From Alcanivorax sp. REN37 (GTDB lineage: Bacteria > Pseudomonadota > Gammaproteobacteria > Pseudomonadales > Alcanivoracaceae), in contig NZ_JBGCUO010000001.1 of NCBI RefSeq assembly GCF_041102775.1, forward strand, positions 1,612,001 through 1,676,000: a DNA stretch of 64,000 nt. The letters are read 5' to 3'. Every line of letters begins with the position of its first letter. The first letter of the stretch is position 1. The position numbers were made by a program, and so were the translations under genes. A model generated the notes under the pieces. The model saw only the letters and a program-made list of their open reading frames with translations, had not been told where the DNA came from and ran no database searches. Shown one piece after another: positions 56,856 through 64,000 of the stretch.

Positions 56856-56869
56856 TCAGCCCTTTGGCA

Positions 56870-58840
56870 TTAGGGGCAAGTGGCACCGTACTGCTGCCAC
56901 TCCACGCTGCCCTGCACCGTTGCCAGGCACTCACCGGCTTCGTTGCATTTCAGCTTCTCTGCGTCTTCTTCCGGATCTTGCAGATCCACTGTGTTTTCTT
57001 TCACGAACAGGTCACGGGCGTAAGTATTGCTCCACGCCGCAGCGACTTGGTCTTTGACGCTCTGTTCACTGAGCCGGTACAGCGGCGCGCAGCTGTCGCT
57101 GTAGTCGAAGCGGCCCATCACCTCGGCGCCGTAGTACGGCATGGTTTCGGACACGGTGGCATCACCCGCCATCAGGAAACTGACGAAGGCGCTCTTGGCC
57201 CCGGTGTCACTCTCTTCCACCCGCGCCACATAGCCCACCGGGGTGCCATCAGCCGCAGTTTGCGGGCAACTGCCGTCTGCGCTGGCGTACAGCAGCACGT
57301 GGCGGCCGTTGCTGTCGAGATCCATCAGCAGGCACATCTCGGTCGGCGCACCGGCCGCTTCGGTGATCGGGCCGGGACGATCCTGCTCGAACAGCGGCTG
57401 CTTAGCATCGCCCTCACCCACCTGCGGGTAGTTCTGGTTGTTCTGCGATTCGATTGGCGCACAGCCAAGGCCCTGCTCGGGCTGGTCGTCGTAGCAACCG
57501 CGGCGCAGCGACACCCGGTAATGGGCTGGTAGCGGCATCACTTCCGCTGGCACCAGACCGCTGTCCCCAAACTGGGAGCTGCGCACGGCCATGATCGGCA
57601 AACTGCCGTCTTTGTTAGCGCCCTGCAGGTCGGCGGTCGGCGCACCAAGGAACTGGCCGCTGGCATGGCCGAACTCCTCGGTCTTGAACTTGTGCACGCT
57701 GCGCGGGAACGTCAGCTCGTAATCACGACGGCGGTTGTGCTGCAGGCCGGCAAACATGTAGTCGCCGGTGAAGCGGCCCGCCAATGTCAGGTCGCTGGTA
57801 TCGGTATCGTTCATACGGTCGATACCCAGCAAACGAGCGTCTTGCAGCACCAACGCATCATCGAGGCGGCTACCGCCGTTGATGGCGAGATAACCGTACA
57901 GCAGTGAACTGTCGCCCTGGGCATCTTTCTCCTGGCGCGCGTGGCGCAACAGGCCACTGATCTGGCCGGAGGGCAGCACCAAGGTGTTGCCTTCCAGCAT
58001 CACCATGCGCTGTTCGCCGTCGATCGGATTGATGATGTTGGTGATGAACTGGAACGCCATGTCGAACGAACCGGCACGGGTCATTTCGGTGCCGTAGCTC
58101 AGCCGATCTTCCACTTCCGTAGCCGTCGGGAATTGGTCGTCGCTGTTTAGGTTAGCGCTGTTAGCGGCATCCAGCAGCGGCTGCCAGGCGTCCTGGAACT
58201 CCTGGTAGTCCTCCTGATCCAGCGTCTTGCCCTGCACCAGCGTCTTATATTCGTCGTTGACCAGATCGTGCAGGTCTTCGTGGAGGGTGATGCTGTTGCT
58301 GTCCGCCGGCGCGCTGTCCAGCGCCAGCAGCAAGGCGCCACGGTTGCGCACTTTGGCATTGCTCAGTGGCTCACGCGCTGGAGAGTTAACAATGTCAGCG
58401 ACGGTCAGCTGGACCAGCGTCCAGGCATCATTATTGCCATCGGTCCACACCGCCTTCGACAGTTGCGGCAGTGCTGCCACGCCAAGCGGAATGGTGTTGC
58501 CAGCAAAGGTCCCGTGGCCAAGGTAGAACTCGATCTGGGTGGCATTGGTGGGACACACCGCCGCTCCTGCCGGCAGTGTGCGCGGCCGACCTTCGCTATC
58601 GTCGATGTTTTCATCTTCGCTGCGGATGTAACCCAGCGAGGTGCCGCAGCGGTAACCCACGTTGTAGAGCGTCGGGCCAACAAAGCGCACCAGCACGTCG
58701 CCGACCAACTGCTCCTCACAGATGGCACCGGCCGGGCAGCCCGGCAGTTCGACGTCGGAGAAATCTTCACCGCCGCTGCAGGCGGCAAGGCCGGCAGCCA
58801 GGGTCAGGACGGCTGCTGAGGAGGCCAGCTTTAGATACAT
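56870..58840 (-). CDS. filF: FilF-like outer-membrane lipoprotein
   Basis: A 656-residue lipoprotein with lipobox LAAGLAACSGG at the ATG of 58840 (GGAG 9 nt upstream). The early segment has cysteine pairs (LPGCPAGAICEE) and the later part has RRGCYDDQPEQGLGC. It is largely beta structure with long acidic loops. Genes in this order in Acinetobacter are annotated FilF, a putative pilus assembly protein located in the outer membrane. The role is inferred from gene order and overall layout. It is the last gene of the operon, and the prp operators follow with no clear terminator between. Confidence 0.72.
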   Translation of the reverse strand: MYLKLASSAAVLTLAAGLAACSGGEDFSDVELPGCPAGAICEEQLVGDVLVRFVGPTLYNVGYRCGTSLGYIRSEDENIDDSEGRPRTLPAGAAVCPTNATQIEFYLGHGTFAGNTIPLGVAALPQLSKAVWTDGNNDAWTLVQLTVADIVNSPAREPLSNAKVRNRGALLLALDSAPADSNSITLHEDLHDLVNDEYKTLVQGKTLDQEDYQEFQDAWQPLLDAANSANLNSDDQFPTATEVEDRLSYGTEMTRAGSFDMAFQFITNIINPIDGEQRMVMLEGNTLVLPSGQISGLLRHARQEKDAQGDSSLLYGYLAINGGSRLDDALVLQDARLLGIDRMNDTDTSDLTLAGRFTGDYMFAGLQHNRRRDYELTFPRSVHKFKTEEFGHASGQFLGAPTADLQGANKDGSLPIMAVRSSQFGDSGLVPAEVMPLPAHYRVSLRRGCYDDQPEQGLGCAPIESQNNQNYPQVGEGDAKQPLFEQDRPGPITEAAGAPTEMCLLMDLDSNGRHVLLYASADGSCPQTAADGTPVGYVARVEESDTGAKSAFVSFLMAGDATVSETMPYYGAEVMGRFDYSDSCAPLYRLSEQSVKDQVAAAWSNTYARDLFVKENTVDLQDPEEDAEKLKCNEAGECLATVQGSVEWQQYGATCP

Positions 58841-58887
58841 GTTGTGTGTCTCCAGTGTCCGCGCCAAGGCGGGGACAGTATTCGGGG

Positions 58888-59811
58888 TCAACGGGTGCGC
58901 ACCAACAGTGCGCCCTGCTCGCTCAACGCAGCGTCCTGCTCCGGCACCCACAGCGCCTGTGCCGCAGCGCTGTAGTCAAGGTAGAAAATCAGATAACGGT
59001 GACTCGGCTCGCGGGGCAAAGTTCCCTGTACTGACGCGTAATGGGCCCAGCTTTCCGGGTAGCGACGCGTGAACAGGTTGTTGACCTGCAACACCGGTGT
59101 GCCCTCCCCGTCCAGTACCAGCAGTTGCGGGTGGACGTACTGGCCGCCGCGCTTGAAGCTGACCAGCTCAACGTCCTTCACCTCAGGGGCCAACGCCACC
59201 ACCCGCGCCGGCAACAACCGGTCGCCTTGGCGCAAGAACGGACCTTGGCCAAGGGCGAAACGTAGGCTGTGCTCCTTGCCGGGGCGCAGTAGCGTGGCAC
59301 CCTCGCGCAGGTGCTGGCAACAGTCGGCGCGGATCGGGGTCACGGTTTCGAGGAATTCCTCGCTGTCTGGGGCCTCGATCGCCACATAGGCGGCCGCCCG
59401 CTCACGTCGAGCAGCCTGTGCCGCCGGCACATCAATGCGCTCGCGCTGCAACTGGCCGCTGGCATCGTAGTAAGTAACGAAACGGTCAGACGGGTCATCG
59501 GTTTCTGCGGTACTCCACGCCGCCGCATCCGGTGTGGATTGGGCGCCCGCTGCGGGTTGCCACAGCTCGGCAGCCAACACATCGATGTCGACCGCCTCAG
59601 GCACAGGTGCCGCGGGCTCAGGGCGGGTGGCCGGTACCGGTGCCACCTCAATGTCGGCCGGCGTGGCATCGGCCGCCGTGTTCTTGGCCGGGATTTCGCC
59701 AGTCACCAAGCGGCCGCTGGCATCGGTGTAGGCGTAAAAGCCACCGTCGCGGTCCGGGTTGCTGCACCCGGCCGCCACGGTCAGCACTGCCACCAACGCC
59801 CAGCGCTTCAT
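58888..59811 (-). CDS. filE: FilE-like lipoprotein
   Basis: A 307-residue lipoprotein with lipobox LTVAAGCSN. It has two DUF4124-like repeats, FYAYTDASGRLVTGEI (25-40) and FVTYYDASGQLQRERI (about 110-125), a proline-alanine linker between them, and a beta-rich C-terminal domain (about 180-305) resembling MalM-type periplasmic proteins. The two DASG repeats suggest cell-wall or protein binding. It shares one base with the FilD stop, so translation is coupled. Confidence 0.7.
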   Translation of the reverse strand: MKRWALVAVLTVAAGCSNPDRDGGFYAYTDASGRLVTGEIPAKNTAADATPADIEVAPVPATRPEPAAPVPEAVDIDVLAAELWQPAAGAQSTPDAAAWSTAETDDPSDRFVTYYDASGQLQRERIDVPAAQAARRERAAAYVAIEAPDSEEFLETVTPIRADCCQHLREGATLLRPGKEHSLRFALGQGPFLRQGDRLLPARVVALAPEVKDVELVSFKRGGQYVHPQLLVLDGEGTPVLQVNNLFTRRYPESWAHYASVQGTLPREPSHRYLIFYLDYSAAAQALWVPEQDAALSEQGALLVRTR

Positions 59812-61496
59812 CAGAACCGCGTCCGGTAGGCAAAGCCAAACATGTTGATGGTGGCCTTGGTTTTGATGTCGAGCCCGGCATAGGGGTTGTAGACCATGTT
59901 ATTGATGCCGGTGCAGTTGGCCGAGCAACTGGAATTGGCGGGCACGTGGTCGCGACTTTCCAGCATCGCAAAGGCGAAGTCGAACTCAGTGTCTTCACTC
60001 CAGCGGTAGCCCAAACCGACGCTGTAATAGCGCGCTTCGTTGATCGGCACCATTGGCATGCGCCGGTTGTTGGGGATCGCCGAGGCCCGCGGCTCGAAGC
60101 CGGCACGCAACTTGAGCCGGTCGTTAACGGTGAATTCGGCGCCGAAAGCCAAGTTCCAGGTGGAGCGGAAATTCAACGGGTAGGACAGCGTGTCGGAGGT
60201 GGCCCCGGGCGTGAACAATCGCGCCAGTGCCAGCGCCGCGTTACTGGAATCGAACTCGAAGTTGAACGCATCCCAGGTGCTGTAATCGGTCCACACCGCG
60301 TCCATGTTGAACTGCAGGCGCTCATGGGGCTTCACTTTGATGCCGGTCTGGAAGTGCGCCGGCATCGTGATGTCCATGTTGATGATGCCGGTGTCCTGCA
60401 GGCCCACGTAGTTGGGTACCCCCAGTACCGCCAACGCAATGGCGCCGGTAGGACTGCTGCCGATGCCATTGATGGTTTCGCGGGTGGCGTTGGAATAGGC
60501 AATATTATAGCGACCGCGCATGCGCACTTTGGTCGGCGAATGCCACACCGCGCCCCAGGCGAAGCGATCATTCGGCTCCCACAGAATGCCGAGGTTGTAA
60601 GACGGGCTAAAGCGATCGTCCATGGTCACATCCAAGCTCGCCAGACTCTTGAACGGCCCCAGCCCCTCATTCGGGCGGCAGATGCCGAACAGGATGATGT
60701 CGAGCGCAAAGTTGGACTCGCCGGCAAACGGCGCACAAATGCTTTCACTAACGATGCGCGCAAAACCAAGCAGGTCGTTGGGCGCGCGGAAATCAGTTTC
60801 CAGCCCCACCGCTTGGTAGGAGAAGCCCACCGAGGCGCCGATCGACAGCGTATCGGTGACCTGGTAGCCCACCGATGGCGACAGGTAGGTGAGCCGGTTC
60901 AGCGCCACCCGGCTACCCATGAAGTTACCCGGGTCATTTTTGTCGCGGTAGAAACCGGCCACCATTGGCAGGTAGGTGGCGGTGGCAAAGGTGAACTTGG
61001 ACCCTTCCGGGCGGATCGAGAACGACGGCACCGGTCCGGCAGCCAGTGGCCCCGGCGGCAAGTTGACGAAGTCGTTCACGAACGGCAGGTACAACGACAC
61101 CCCTTCAATGCCGCTCTTGCCGGTGCGGAAGTTCTGGCAGCGATCGCCGGTGCCAGGCGCATCGGCGCACACCACCGGATCATCGGAAAAACCAAATACG
61201 TTGTAGTCCGGCGGCGCCGAGAATTGACTCGACAGGCTTAGATCCACCGCCAGGAACTGCAAGTCCATGCGCCGACCGTCGAGCCGCGCTAGGCCGGCCG
61301 GGTTGAAGTGGATAGACATGATCCCGGGGGGATCCGCGGTCACCGCATTGCCCATGCTCATGGCGCGCACATCGACGCCGATATTGGTGGCCAGTTGTGC
61401 TTGGCTGCCGCCAGCCCATGCCAGCAGCGCGATCAGTGCCCAGCGCCAGCCACGCCGCCGAAGCGGTGTTGAGGTCGTCCTCCCCTGCCCCACCAC
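59811..61496 (-). CDS. filD: FilD-like OmpP1/FadL-family outer-membrane barrel
   Basis: A 561-residue protein of the FadL/OmpP1/TodX family. The signal peptide ends WAGGSQAQ. The hatch start LATNIGVDVRAMSMGNAVTADPPGIMSIHFNPAG is typical. The barrel ends in GFAYRTRF with a terminal phenylalanine. FadL proteins import fatty acids and other hydrophobic substrates, but this one sits in a fil-like operon and may serve export or assembly. GTG 61496 has GGGAG 7 nt upstream, next to the FilC stop. Confidence 0.8.
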   Translation of the reverse strand: MVGQGRTTSTPLRRRGWRWALIALLAWAGGSQAQLATNIGVDVRAMSMGNAVTADPPGIMSIHFNPAGLARLDGRRMDLQFLAVDLSLSSQFSAPPDYNVFGFSDDPVVCADAPGTGDRCQNFRTGKSGIEGVSLYLPFVNDFVNLPPGPLAAGPVPSFSIRPEGSKFTFATATYLPMVAGFYRDKNDPGNFMGSRVALNRLTYLSPSVGYQVTDTLSIGASVGFSYQAVGLETDFRAPNDLLGFARIVSESICAPFAGESNFALDIILFGICRPNEGLGPFKSLASLDVTMDDRFSPSYNLGILWEPNDRFAWGAVWHSPTKVRMRGRYNIAYSNATRETINGIGSSPTGAIALAVLGVPNYVGLQDTGIINMDITMPAHFQTGIKVKPHERLQFNMDAVWTDYSTWDAFNFEFDSSNAALALARLFTPGATSDTLSYPLNFRSTWNLAFGAEFTVNDRLKLRAGFEPRASAIPNNRRMPMVPINEARYYSVGLGYRWSEDTEFDFAFAMLESRDHVPANSSCSANCTGINNMVYNPYAGLDIKTKATINMFGFAYRTRF

Positions 61497-61498
61497 CG

Positions 61499-62572
61499 TC
61501 AGGCTCCCGGTTTGAGACCGGAGATGTCGATCGGCATCGACACACCCAGCAGCACGTCAGGCGAATCTTCGGTGAGACCGAAGCCGAAACTGATATTGAC
61601 GATGCGGTTGCTGGCGGTGCGCAGCCCCAGCGAGGTATTGAGTACGCTGGTGGTGGAGTCCTGCGAGCGCGCCTTGAAGCGACTGTTGCCGCGCTGGAAA
61701 GTGAACTCAGACACCATGTTGTAAGACTGCTGGTAACTGGCGCTCACCGACACTTCATAGGACAACGCGTAGGCCAACCCCATGGAGAAGTTCACCGAAT
61801 CACCCGGCGACACACGCTTCAGCACGTCAGTGCCGCGCCGTTGATTGAGCCCCGTGGCGTCGAACGCCATGGTGTAGCCCACCGAACCGAACAGCACCAC
61901 CGGGTCAATGATGCGGCTGAAGCTGACGCCGCCACTGATGGAGTAGTAGCCCTTGCCGCTGGACAGATCCTTGTTGACGTTGATCTCGTAAGGGCTGTCA
62001 CCAGTGGCGCTGGAAAAGTTGGAATACAGCGTGGTGTTGATGCCGCCCGGGCGCACCGAGAACGGCTGGTAGCGCAGCCCCATCACCACGTCACCCATGG
62101 CCGCGCGGGACAGGTCCTTTTGGGTGTCGTACTTGTACATCAGCGGCAGACTGGCGGTGAACGTCAGGTTGTCGCGCAGACCGTAATCCACTGACAGGCC
62201 GGTAGTAAAAGCATGCTCGGCATCATTCTCGATGCGGAAGCGGTTGATGCTGCCAGAGCTTTCATCGATCGCAATGTCGATGGTGTCATTGCGGTAGTAA
62301 GAGTAATCCGATGACCAGTAGAGCGACATGCGGCCACGCGGCAACAGCGAGTACTGTTTCTCGCTGGCGGTGAACACCTCTTCCAAGTTGGATTCCTGGC
62401 TGACGTCGCCTTCTCGCTGCTGCAGCGCTTCACGCGCGGCGTCGGAGCGAGTGTCCTGTTCCACGTCAGCGGTTTGGGCCCACACCGGCGCCGCCAGTGC
62501 CAGCCCGGTAATCAGTCCCAAAGTACGGTGTGTTGCAGTGGTTCCCCGGATCAAAGAAAAGCCTGCGCTCAT
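61499..62572 (-). CDS. filC: FilC-like outer-membrane barrel
   Basis: A 357-residue exported protein. The signal peptide ends LAAPVWAQ. A short helical charged segment (VEQDTRSDAAREALQQREG) precedes a beta-barrel with alternating strands (YGLRDNLTFTASLPLMYKYD, YKYDTQKDLSRAAMGDVVMG). It resembles transporter/porin-like barrels such as the phenol-degradation MetA type. The gene order points to FilC. The ATG at 62572 has only a weak GAG upstream. It ends 2 nt before the FilD start. Confidence 0.7.
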   Translation of the reverse strand: MSAGFSLIRGTTATHRTLGLITGLALAAPVWAQTADVEQDTRSDAAREALQQREGDVSQESNLEEVFTASEKQYSLLPRGRMSLYWSSDYSYYRNDTIDIAIDESSGSINRFRIENDAEHAFTTGLSVDYGLRDNLTFTASLPLMYKYDTQKDLSRAAMGDVVMGLRYQPFSVRPGGINTTLYSNFSSATGDSPYEINVNKDLSSGKGYYSISGGVSFSRIIDPVVLFGSVGYTMAFDATGLNQRRGTDVLKRVSPGDSVNFSMGLAYALSYEVSVSASYQQSYNMVSEFTFQRGNSRFKARSQDSTTSVLNTSLGLRTASNRIVNISFGFGLTEDSPDVLLGVSMPIDISGLKPGA

Positions 62573-62616
62573 GGTCACGTCTCGTTTTAAAGGCCGCAAA
62601 GTGGGTCTGACGCCCA

Positions 62617-63429
62617 TTATTTGCGCCGGTAATAGGTACGGGTCGGGATATTGATCACTCGCTCGACACCATGGCGGTCTTCCGTGAGTACCGGCACCAG
62701 AGTGCTGGCGCGATCGGCCCACTGTTCCATGCTGCGGGTGAATACTGGAAAGTCTTGGAACGCCATCCGATTAATGGTGCGCTCGTCAATGGTGCGCAGC
62801 TCGTAATCCGATAGCGCCAGCCCCTGGTGCGATTCGCCCTCGTGCGGGAACACAATGAACACCACGTTCTGATCCCAGATTTCCTCAAAGGCGACTTCCG
62901 AGAAACTCATGTTGCCGAGCGCCGGATCGGCCACATAAAAGTGACCGTTGCGCCATTCTTTCAGCACCACAAAGTGTTTGAAGCCGGCGTAGGAGATCGG
63001 CACGATCGCCGGATGTTCTAGCGTGCGCAGGTCTTCCAGCTGGGCGCGGAAACCACCGCTGTTAAAACCTAGCACGGAGGTGAGGCGGCGCATGTCGAGC
63101 AGTGAGAAGCCACGGCGTTCGACGATTTTCTCGGTCTCACCGAAGCGCAGCAGGCCTTCCATCACTTCCCGCTCGTTGTACTGCCGGCCCAAATAACCAT
63201 TGAGAACCGTGGTCAACGCAGCAGAGCCGCAGGAGTAATCGTAGGCTTGGCGTACCACATTGCGATAACGGAATTCAGATACCGGCTGGACCACGACACC
63301 GCGTTCGTGCACCACGCCGGAAGGAACAGGATGATCATAGAGAACGGTGCCCTGGGGATGTGTCTCCACCACGGCCACCTCGTTGGCAGCGAAGAATACC
63401 AGCGCTGCACCCAGAATGGTCGTCAACAT
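62617..63429 (-). CDS. filB: FilB-like C39-type cysteine peptidase
   Basis: A 270-residue protein with an N-terminal hydrophobic segment (residues 1-16) that suggests export or anchoring. The C39 peptidase domain is complete: Q61 (oxyanion glutamine) and C67 in RQAYDYSCGSAALTTVL with the classical Q-x5-C spacing, H152 in AGFKHFVVLK, and D168 in FYVADPALGNMSF. C39 enzymes normally cut double-glycine leaders and are usually fused to ABC transporters, but this one is free-standing. In Acinetobacter the matching gene is called filB. Its substrates may be FilA and the FilA-like proteins in this window. AAAGGG precedes the ATG. Confidence 0.82.
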   Translation of the reverse strand: MLTTILGAALVFFAANEVAVVETHPQGTVLYDHPVPSGVVHERGVVVQPVSEFRYRNVVRQAYDYSCGSAALTTVLNGYLGRQYNEREVMEGLLRFGETEKIVERRGFSLLDMRRLTSVLGFNSGGFRAQLEDLRTLEHPAIVPISYAGFKHFVVLKEWRNGHFYVADPALGNMSFSEVAFEEIWDQNVVFIVFPHEGESHQGLALSDYELRTIDERTINRMAFQDFPVFTRSMEQWADRASTLVPVLTEDRHGVERVINIPTRTYYRRK

Positions 63430-63515
63430 CTGAGACGCCCTTTTTATTAGTTATAAGCGCTATCGCTTTGCTGATCCGGCGTACCGGATCCCACCCGGAA
63501 AACAATAAAAATCCG

Positions 63516-63537
63516 CCCCAAGGCGGACCTGCAGCGC
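63516..63537 (-). terminator. Second terminator between filA and filB
   Basis: Stem TCCGCC/GGCGGA with a CCAA loop, followed on the minus strand by TTTTTATTGTTTT. Confidence 0.8.
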
Positions 63538-63593
63538 AGTCTATCCCAGACTGGTGCACCCCTAGCAGTGTTTTTGTAAAGGATTGCTGAAAA

Positions 63594-63627
63594 CGCATGA
63601 AGGCCCGGGAGCCCGGGCCTTCATGCG
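63594..63627 (-). terminator. Strong terminator after filA
   Basis: A 16-bp perfect stem, CGCATGAAGGCCCGGG with its complement, AG loop, followed on the minus strand by TTTT. It begins 12 nt past the filA stop. Together with the next terminator it would leave filA far more abundant than filB-F. Confidence 0.9.
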
Positions 63628-63638
63628 CTGTGGTCGTA

Positions 63639-64000
63639 TTATTTACCCGCCACAGTGATGTTGGTGCCGTTCAGGGTCAGACCACCAACGTAAACGTTGC
63701 CGATGCTGGCCGCCGTGCCGGAAGCGCCGAGGCTCACTTTGTCCAGTGATACCAAGCCGACGCTACCGTTCAGGCCGATAGTCAGGCCTTCCGGGTTGCT
63801 GCCCGCGCCATCATTGATGGAGATGGACGTGCCGGTGATGTCGAGGTTAGCAATCTTGATCTCGCCAACGCCCAGCTTGCCACCGCCGCCCGCGTCGTTC
63901 AGGCCGAAGTTGTTGATGGTGATATTGCCGACGTTACCATCGGTGATCGCCACCAGGTTCTCAGCCGCAGCACCCAGCTGAACTTCCAGACCCAGCGAGC
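63639..64000 (-). CDS. filA: FilA-like repetitive surface protein, C-terminal end
   Basis: The last 120 or so residues. The start lies beyond the window. It is glycine-, isoleucine- and asparagine-rich, with short beta-strand repeats of about 20-25 residues: VGNITINNFGLN, LGVGEIKIANLDITGTSISI, VGLVSLDKVSLGA, IGNVYVGGLTLNGTNITV. The strand-turn-strand pattern looks like a beta-solenoid or stacked beta-sheet. It ends TVAGK. The position ahead of the C39 peptidase and outer-membrane genes matches FilA, the putative structural subunit. Whether it carries the family N-terminal motif cannot be seen here. Confidence 0.7.
   Translation of the reverse strand, partial: SLGLEVQLGAAAENLVAITDGNVGNITINNFGLNDAGGGGKLGVGEIKIANLDITGTSISINDGAGSNPEGLTIGLNGSVGLVSLDKVSLGASGTAASIGNVYVGGLTLNGTNITVAGK

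Noticed and set aside
59532-61241. 569-residue plus-strand open frame
   Set aside because: Antisense to filD and filE, rich in arginine, histidine and valine, no recognisable domain.

Overview
The window reads as an ordinary chromosomal stretch of a GC-rich (about 60%) gammaproteobacterium. Gene content resembles marine Alcanivorax-type bacteria or Pseudomonas/Acinetobacter relatives: an Anr/FNR regulator beside hemN, the AcnD/PrpF form of the methylcitrate cycle, a GMC alcohol oxidoreductase paired with an aldehyde dehydrogenase, and an operon arranged like the fil genes of Acinetobacter. This placement is an inference from gene content. I saw no rRNA, tRNA, insertion sequence, prophage or CRISPR array.

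Layout. 0-13 kb: 5' part of metH, a DUF481 outer-membrane protein, an ABC1/UbiB-type kinase, an alpha/beta hydrolase, prc protease, an SpmA/SpmB-like membrane protein, a CorA-type transporter, an MBL-fold hydrolase and yaaA. 12-16 kb: hemN, anr and a tandem universal stress protein on one strand, with FNR-type palindromes upstream of hemN and inside its 3' end. 16-25 kb: MAPEG and Bcr/CflA genes, then a four-gene operon (GMC oxidoreductase, small unknown, aldehyde dehydrogenase, PLP fold-III enzyme), rlmJ and glpD. 25-33 kb: OmpA-type lipoprotein, di-iron ferritin-like protein, two PaaI-type thioesterases, a short PhaC-like protein, an orphan ParA, glutathione reductase and a lytic transglycosylase. 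33-38 kb: ppsA divergent from two adjacent ppsR-type genes whose motif losses are complementary.

37-49 kb holds the most unusual material. Four exported proteins share a short N-terminal motif, L-x-D-x-x-L-x-x-[VI]-x-[GA], just after a Sec signal peptide. Three are encoded in one tightly coupled operon that continues into a GT-C-like membrane glycosyltransferase and a WecD-like acyltransferase. On the opposite strand lie a family 2 glycosyltransferase, a WecE-type aminotransferase and an atypical NAD-dependent epimerase.

49-57 kb: a degenerate GIY-YIG protein, then the methylcitrate (propionate) operon gntR-prpB-prpC-acnD-prpF with two identical-consensus operators ahead of gntR. 57-64 kb: a six-gene fil-like operon comprising the C-terminus of FilA, a C39-type cysteine peptidase (FilB), two outer-membrane barrels (FilC, FilD) and two lipoproteins (FilE, FilF), with two terminators between filA and filB.

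The shared N-terminal motif matches the hydrophobic spacing of double-glycine leaders, the known substrates of C39 peptidases. This suggests, as a hypothesis, that FilB processes the FilA-like family after Sec export, and that the sugar genes glycosylate or otherwise serve these surface proteins.
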